Source: Thermogutta sp.
GTDB taxonomy: Bacteria; Planctomycetota; Planctomycetia; Pirellulales; Thermoguttaceae
Direction: 5' to 3'
Length of the DNA stretch: 7,441 bases
Assembly: GCF_014359955.1 (NCBI RefSeq)
Contig: NZ_JACIYL010000150.1
Coordinates: 1-7,441 of the forward strand
The notes beneath the pieces were generated by a model. That model saw nothing but the letters and a program-made list of their open reading frames with translations. It did not search any database and was not told where the DNA came from. Position 1 is the first letter of the stretch. Each line of letters opens with the position of its first letter. The position numbers and the translations under genes are program-made. This document shows positions 3,807-7,441 of this stretch, one piece after another.

Positions 3807-5015
3807 ATGGAAGCTCGACTGTCCCGTCTTGCGTGCGTCCTTCTCGTCGTTGCGACCGCGGCGGGGGCGTCCTATCCCACCCCGAATTTCATCATCCAGT
3901 GCCAGGACCCCCAGCTTGCGCGTGAGCTGGGTGAAGCGGCAGAAAAATATCGGAAAGAGCTGGCGCAATTGTGGCTGGGGCACACGCTGCCCGATTGGTC
4001 TCGCCCGTGCCCGGTAACCGTTCACGTGGGACCGAACCTTGGAGCCGGGGGGGCGACGACGTTCGTTTTCGATCGGGGAGAGGTGTATGGCTGGAAAATG
4101 ACGATCCAGGGGCCCCGGGAACGTCTGCTTGATTCCGTGCTTCCTCACGAGATCACCCATATGATCCTGGCCAGCCACTTCCGGCAGCCTCTGCCCCGAT
4201 GGGCAGACGAGGGAGCCGCCACCACGGTGGAGCACATCAGCGAGAGGGAAAAGCATCGTCGCATGCTCCTCGAATTTCTCCGCACCCGGCGGGGAATTCC
4301 CTTCCGTCACATGTTCGCCATGGAAGAATACCCCCAGGACATCATGCCGCTCTACGCCCAGGGATACACCCTCGCCGAGTTCCTCATCCAGCAGGGCGGC
4401 CATCGTAAGTTCATTCAGTTCCTGGAAGACGGTCTGAAGGACAACAATTGGGATGCCGCCCTGGCGAGACATTATCCCTACCAGGACCTGGGCCGACTCC
4501 AGTTAAGCTGGGTGGACTGGGTTGCCCGGGGGTTCCCTCAGCTTTCTCCGGCATCTGTTCCGTCGGCACCGGAGGCCACACTCGTGGCGGCGAACATCGG
4601 CGGTTCCACCTCCGAATGGCGGGCGAAAGGCTCATCGCCTGCGGTTGTGCCTTCCCTCTACCAGCAACTGGCAGCCTCCCCGCTCGAAGTGGGGGCATCC
4701 GTGGCGGAATCTTCGCCCGGTGCGGGACAACCGGCCGCTGGTGCGCTGGTGAATGCGCCCCAGTACGATCCAGCGAATCCCCCTCTTGTCGACGTGTCCG
4801 GTTGGCGCCCCTCTCCGGTGTCTTCGCCGCTCGCCGCTCAGGCTCTCCCCTCCACCGCGGGGCAGCAATCCCAGGGCTGTGGATGCGGCGCGACGCCCGC
4901 CGAACTTGAGAACTCCAAGCCTGTTATCCCTAATGAAGTGGTGGGCTATCCCCAGACGGCGGAGGGCCGACCGAACGTCCTGATGGAATGGAACAGTCCC
5001 ACCATGTGGCGATGA
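3807..5015 (+). CDS. Secreted zinc metallopeptidase-like protein (HExxH...E, peptidase-MA type) with low-complexity tail
   Basis: Predicted exported hydrolase. The ATG at 3807 has AGGAG 11 bases upstream. Residues 1-21 look like a cleavable signal peptide (Arg5/Arg7, hydrophobic LACVLLVVATAAG, Ala-x-Ala-like end). The zinc site is HEITH (114-118: His114, Glu115, His118), with PRWADEGAA (130-138) supplying the probable third ligand Glu135. This close HExxH...E arrangement matches the gluzincin/peptidase-MA superfamily. A folded domain seems to run to about residue 243 (conserved-looking YAQGYTLAEFLIQQGG at 183-198, LSWVDWV at 233-239). Residues ~245-402 are Pro/Ala/Ser/Gly-rich and probably disordered, with a GCGCG cluster (Cys358, Cys360) near the end. 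No C-terminal anchor is apparent. Substrate is unknown. It stands alone: cluster B lies upstream and 466 non-coding bases follow. Confidence 0.75.
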   Translation: MEARLSRLACVLLVVATAAGASYPTPNFIIQCQDPQLARELGEAAEKYRKELAQLWLGHTLPDWSRPCPVTVHVGPNLGAGGATTFVFDRGEVYGWKMTIQGPRERLLDSVLPHEITHMILASHFRQPLPRWADEGAATTVEHISEREKHRRMLLEFLRTRRGIPFRHMFAMEEYPQDIMPLYAQGYTLAEFLIQQGGHRKFIQFLEDGLKDNNWDAALARHYPYQDLGRLQLSWVDWVARGFPQLSPASVPSAPEATLVAANIGGSTSEWRAKGSSPAVVPSLYQQLAASPLEVGASVAESSPGAGQPAAGALVNAPQYDPANPPLVDVSGWRPSPVSSPLAAQALPSTAGQQSQGCGCGATPAELENSKPVIPNEVVGYPQTAEGRPNVLMEWNSPTMWR

Positions 5016-5401
5016 AGGTATTCGGAAACGCCGGGTTTCTGCAACGGCTTCCAGCGGATCCAATTTCGCGGCGCAAGAAACGCGCCTCGGGGATTGCTGA
5101 AATGGGCTGCTATCCGCGGCGGGACTTCCGGCAACAGGCGGTGGACCAGCGCGACAATGACGAGCGGACCAGTCAGGCATCGGTCGGGCCGGCTCGCGAA
5201 TCACCCCTGCAGTAGGGGCCGTTCATGAATCGCCACAGCAATACCGAAGTGGGGACGGGGCAACCGGGCTCCCTATTGAAAGAACCCACCGCATCTGGCA
5301 CACTTAAATTTTTGCCCTCCCCGTTTGTCGCCCTCATGACCGCGCCAGGTGCGGGACTGGTGGTCTGGTCGTTTGGGGGAAGACTGTGGGGCATCAGCCA
5401 T
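5016..5401. other. Intergenic region between metallopeptidase and ribosomal operon
   Basis: No convincing gene. Short open frames here lack gene-like composition, and the long minus-strand frame that crosses it is the antisense of rpsP and trmD. Visible structures are a small GAAAC/GTTTC stem (5025-5039) just after the peptidase stop, a GGCGC/GCGCC stem at about 5072-5088, and the decayed family P palindrome at 5212-5234. No clear terminator for the peptidase gene is present. Confidence 0.5.
5212..5234 (+). repeat. Family P palindrome, copy 3 (decayed)
   Basis: GTAGGGGCCGTTCA (5212-5225) then TGAATCGCC (5226-5234). The GTAG foot, the GGGGC start and the TTCATGAAT centre of copy 1 are preserved. 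The fold tolerates one G-T pair and one C-C mismatch, and the right-hand CCCTAC end is lost. It is the only family P copy outside the large hairpin clusters. Confidence 0.6.
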
Positions 5402-5458
5402 CGTGTACACAATTTGTAGGCCGAAAATTTGCAGCTAACTCGCGTACACTCAATCGTA
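5402..5458 (+). promoter_or_regulatory. Likely promoter/leader region of the rpsP operon with repeated motifs
   Basis: Two similar 17-18 base motifs, CGTGTACAC...AATTTGTA (5402-5418) and CGCGTACACTCAATCGTA (5441-5458), start 39 bases apart. The first contains the palindrome GTGTACAC. In between, AATTTGTAG (5411-5419) and AATTTGCAG (5426-5434) repeat at a 15-base interval. TACACT (5445-5450) is a fair -10 box but lacks a -35. TTTGTA (5413-5418) with TAACTC (5436-5441) has 17-base spacing but poor consensus. A promoter must lie near here because the operon starts at 5482; its exact position is unsure. Confidence 0.35.
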
Positions 5459-5481
5459 ACTAAGAGAGGGAGAGTGAGTCC

Positions 5482-5910
5482 GTGGCCGTTCGTATCCGCA
5501 TGAAAAGATGTGGCCGAAAGCACCGTCCCTTTTTCCGCATCTGCGCCACAGATGCCCGGGCGCCGCGGGACGGTCGCGTGATCGAGGTGTTGGGAACTTA
5601 TGATCCGATGATTCCGTTGACGGACGCGCGGGTCACGCTCAACCTGGAGCGGGTTCAGTACTGGTTGAGCGTGGGGGCACAACCCAGCGAAAAGGTAAAA
5701 ATCCTGTTGAAAAAATACGGTCCGAACGGTACCCATCTGGAAAAGCAGCGGGAAGCCGTGGAGAAACTGCGGCAGATGCAGGCAGCCCGCAAGGCAGCGG
5801 CTGAGCACGCGTTGGTCCTGGCGGAGCAGAAGAAGGCCGCCAGGAAAGCCCTTGAAGAGGCCGCCCGCGCTGCCGAGGCTGAAACCGCCGAAGAGGCGTC
5901 CGCTGAGTGA
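5482..5910 (+). CDS. rpsP: 30S ribosomal protein bS16 with long C-terminal extension
   Basis: Structural protein of the small ribosomal subunit that binds 16S rRNA and aids its assembly. Residues 1 to about 82 carry the family pattern: MAVRIRMKRCGRKHRPFFRI (1-20), a RDGRVIEVLGTYDP stretch (29-42), LNLERVQYWLSVGAQPSEKV (53-72) and LLKKYG (75-80). The start is GTG, chosen because the conserved AVRIRM follows at once and GAGGGAG (5466-5472) lies nine bases upstream. The family is usually about 80-90 residues, whereas this one has 142. The extra ~60 residues are Ala/Lys/Glu/Arg-rich (for example KAAAEHALVLAEQKKAARK, 104-122) and predict a charged helix ending in an acidic tail. It is the first gene of the operon, and trmD begins three bases after its stop. 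The rimM gene often found next is absent. Confidence 0.96.
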   Translation: MAVRIRMKRCGRKHRPFFRICATDARAPRDGRVIEVLGTYDPMIPLTDARVTLNLERVQYWLSVGAQPSEKVKILLKKYGPNGTHLEKQREAVEKLRQMQAARKAAAEHALVLAEQKKAARKALEEAARAAEAETAEEASAE

Positions 5911-5913
5911 TCC

Positions 5914-6744
5914 ATGCGGATTGATGTCCTGACGCTGTTCCCGGAGATATTTCACAGCTACCTCGGGCAAAGCGTCCTGAAAAAAGCGATCGAGCGGGGG
6001 CTGGTGGAGATCCATCTCCACAATATCCGCGATTGGAGTCACGACAAGAAACACCACAAGGTAGATGATCGACCATTTGGGGGCGGGCCGGGGATGGTGC
6101 TCATGGCGCCGCCCGTTGTGGAGTGCGTCGAGGCAGTCCAGGCGATGGCCAATGAGCCGGGCCACCTGGTCATGCTGACGCCCCAGGGACGAAAACTCAA
6201 TCAGGCGGTCGTGGAGGAACTGGCGCAGCATCCGCGGCTGTTGCTTTTGTGTGGGCGGTACGAGGGATTTGACGAAAGAATCCGACTCATTTTGAAACCC
6301 GATGAGATTTCCATCGGGGATTATGTGCTCAATGGGGGCGAGGTGGCGGCCATGGTGGTCATCGACGCCGTGATCCGTCTCGTCCCCGGAGTGCTGGGAG
6401 ACGAAGAAAGCAGTCGCCAGGACTCGTTTTCCGGTCCTGACAGATTGCTGGACCACGCCCAGTACACCCGGCCGAGGTGTTATCGGGGCTACGAAGTCCC
6501 GGCCGTACTGCTCAGCGGTAACCACCGGGCAATCGAACGATGGCGGCTGATGGATCGGCGGCGGCGGACGGAAGAACGACGCCGCGATTTGCTGGAGGGT
6601 TCAACGACTCTCAGGTTGGGAGAGAGTACACGGGACGAAAAAGTTTCGAAAAATTCGCTTGGCAAGTGTGGCGACGCAGGAACATGCCCTGAAAGCTCTG
6701 CCACCGAAAGCCGGAAGGAATCAGAAAAAGGTTGTCAAGCTTGA
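5914..6744 (+). CDS. trmD: tRNA (guanine-N1)-methyltransferase TrmD
   Basis: SPOUT-family enzyme that uses S-adenosylmethionine to make m1G37 next to the anticodon, preventing +1 frameshifting. It acts as a dimer with a trefoil-knot active site. Landmarks: [13 protein letters not shown] (1-13), [12 protein letters not shown] (51-62), [10 protein letters not shown] (88-97), [11 protein letters not shown] (113-123), [12 protein letters not shown] (132-143), PGVLGDEES (158-166), Asp170 in QDSF as the expected catalytic Asp, HAQYTRP (181-187) and [14 protein letters not shown] (198-211). Residues after about 232 form a polar tail of ~40 residues (ending EKGCQA) beyond the usual end of the family. 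There is no strong ribosome binding site; the ATG is three bases after the rpsP stop, so translational coupling is likely. rplS follows after 14 bases. Confidence 0.97.
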   Translation: MRIDVLTLFPEIFHSYLGQSVLKKAIERGLVEIHLHNIRDWSHDKKHHKVDDRPFGGGPGMVLMAPPVVECVEAVQAMANEPGHLVMLTPQGRKLNQAVVEELAQHPRLLLLCGRYEGFDERIRLILKPDEISIGDYVLNGGEVAAMVVIDAVIRLVPGVLGDEESSRQDSFSGPDRLLDHAQYTRPRCYRGYEVPAVLLSGNHRAIERWRLMDRRRRTEERRRDLLEGSTTLRLGESTRDEKVSKNSLGKCGDAGTCPESSATESRKESEKGCQA

Positions 6745-6758
6745 ATCAGAGGCCTGCC

Positions 6759-7196
6759 ATGAACAAGGGTGAACTGTTAAAGGCGGTTGAGCAACCCTGC
6801 TTGAAAACGGATATCCCCTATTTTGAAGTGGGGGATACGGTGGACGTTCACTGCCGGATTATCGAAGGCAATAACGAGCGCATTCAGATCTTCAGCGGTG
6901 TGGTCATCGCCCGCAGCGGAAGTGGTACGCGGGAAATGTTCACGGTGCGACGGATTGTCCAGGGCGAAGGTGTGGAACGAAAGTTCCCGCTCCATTCCCC
7001 TCGAATCGCCAAAATCGAGGTGAAACGGACGGCCATCGTGCGTCGGGCAAAACTGTACTTCCTCCGCGATCGGGTGGGCAAAGCCGTGCGGCTCCGCGAA
7101 CGGCGTCCCGATCAGATGCAAAAGCGGCTCAATCGGGAGCGTGCCTACTGGGCCAAACGAGGTGGTCAACCCGTCGAGCAGACGACCTCTGCGTGA
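6759..7196 (+). CDS. rplS: 50S ribosomal protein bL19
   Basis: Large-subunit protein located near the interface with the small subunit. Signature sequence is extensive: [20 protein letters not shown] (24-43), [12 protein letters not shown] (45-56), [20 protein letters not shown] (61-80), PRIAKIEV (81-88) and [20 protein letters not shown] (95-114). At 145 residues it is longer than the usual ~115-120, because of a basic C-terminal tail ([20 protein letters not shown], 115-134). The ATG at 6759 is chosen over an in-frame TTG at 6732: AGAGG (6748-6752) lies six bases upstream and [12 protein letters not shown] fits the family start, while the TTG would overlap the end of trmD. It is the last gene of the operon, with the terminator at 7346-7381 about 150 bases downstream. 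Confidence 0.97.
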   Translation: MNKGELLKAVEQPCLKTDIPYFEVGDTVDVHCRIIEGNNERIQIFSGVVIARSGSGTREMFTVRRIVQGEGVERKFPLHSPRIAKIEVKRTAIVRRAKLYFLRDRVGKAVRLRERRPDQMQKRLNRERAYWAKRGGQPVEQTTSA

Positions 7197-7345
7197 TCAC
7201 CGCTGGGTCCGGCGGACCGGCAGGCGGACCACAATGACCGCTGAGCCGTTGTGGGAGACGTCCGCGTGGTCCTGGGTAACCCAAGACTTGCAAAGCGACA
7301 GTCGTACAAAGCGCTGACATTCTGGTCTTGGTTGAAGAGAATGCC
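7197..7345 (+). other. 3' untranslated region of the rpsP-trmD-rplS operon
   Basis: No gene seen. It contains a small hairpin GGTCC-GGC-GGACC (7206-7218), a direct repeat GGCGGACC at 7211-7218 and 7223-7230, and a GGGTAACCC palindrome at about 7276-7284. The minus-strand open frames covering it have no gene-like features. Confidence 0.45.
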
Positions 7346-7381
7346 CCGCGAGATGGTGTTGACTATCTCGCGGATTTTTTT
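7346..7381 (+). terminator. Strong intrinsic terminator of the rpsP operon
   Basis: CCGCGAGAT (7346-7354) pairs perfectly with ATCTCGCGG (7365-7373). The pairing extends inward by GGT/ACT (one G-T pair) to a GTTG loop, giving 12 base pairs. After one A comes a run of seven Ts (7375-7381). This is a textbook Rho-independent terminator on the plus strand, the best in the window. Confidence 0.9.
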
Positions 7382-7441
7382 CCGAGAAAAAGGTCTTTTT
7401 TCATCACGGCGAGAAGGCCGCGGCTGTTCCGATTTCACCGG

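Noticed and set aside
3157..3808. Open frames across cluster B (3157-3459, 3176-3412, 3201-3401, 3409-4017, 3419-3664, 3471-3737, 3491-3808)
   Set aside because: Same repeat-derived peptides as cluster A. The long 3409-4017 frame also overlaps the start of the metallopeptidase gene in another frame.
3786..4472. 228-residue minus-strand open frame
   Set aside because: Antisense to the metallopeptidase, which has a signal peptide, zinc motif and ribosome binding site in the plus frame.
4988..5215. 75-residue plus-strand open frame after the metallopeptidase
   Set aside because: It overlaps the last codons of the peptidase gene in another frame, lacks a ribosome binding site, and its composition is unremarkable.
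5225..5419. 64-residue plus-strand open frame before rpsP
   Set aside because: It starts inside the family P palindrome copy and runs into the rpsP leader, with no ribosome binding site and no recognisable pattern.
5173..6525. 450-residue open frame on the minus strand
   Set aside because: It is the antisense of rpsP and most of trmD, whose plus-strand products are unmistakable. The open frame results from high GC codon bias.
7129..7438. Minus-strand open frames after rplS
   Set aside because: They read across the operon terminator and the 3' end of rplS. No start signal or gene-like sequence is present.

Overview
The window is a GC-rich bacterial chromosomal segment, most likely from a member of the Planctomycetota. 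That assignment is an inference. It rests on an rpsP-trmD-rplS cluster with no rimM between rpsP and trmD, a small hypothetical protein and a signal-anchored N-terminus of a type I associate with that phylum, and intergenic regions packed with REP-like hairpins. Nothing seen here (integrase, tRNA, IS transposase, CRISPR array, toxin-antitoxin pair) marks it as a classical genomic island.

Layout. Positions 1-195 (minus) hold the N-terminus of a single-span membrane protein that runs off the left edge. Positions 196-924 are non-coding and contain repeat cluster A. Positions 925-2502 (plus) encode a divergent ATP-type phosphoenolpyruvate carboxykinase. Positions 2503-2828 are a hairpin-rich region between converging genes. 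Positions 2829-3068 (minus) encode a 79-residue hypothetical protein. Positions 3069-3806 are non-coding and contain repeat cluster B. Positions 3807-5015 (plus) encode a secreted HExxH zinc metallopeptidase with a long Pro/Ala/Ser-rich tail. Positions 5016-5481 are non-coding and include the leader of the ribosomal operon. Positions 5482-7196 (plus) are rpsP, trmD and rplS, packed within 14 nt of each other. An intrinsic terminator at 7346-7381 closes the operon.

The genes form independent units: one gluconeogenic/anaplerotic enzyme, one exported protease, and one translation operon (two ribosomal proteins plus the tRNA m1G37 methyltransferase).

The most notable content is non-coding. Clusters A and B, both lying between divergently transcribed genes, are built from an approximately 85-bp bipartite element: a left hairpin, about 33 nt of variable sequence, then an inverted right hairpin. 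All hairpins share a TCGGAGG foot and usually a CTTGT loop, while their stems differ by paired (compensatory) changes. A second family, a near-perfect palindrome with a GTAG foot, occurs three times. A third hairpin with a GGAG foot lies at 2677-2702. GGAG/GTAG feet next to a palindrome are the hallmark of REP sequences mobilised by RAYT (Y1/HUH) transposases, so this is best read as an organised REP/BIME-like system whose transposase is encoded elsewhere.
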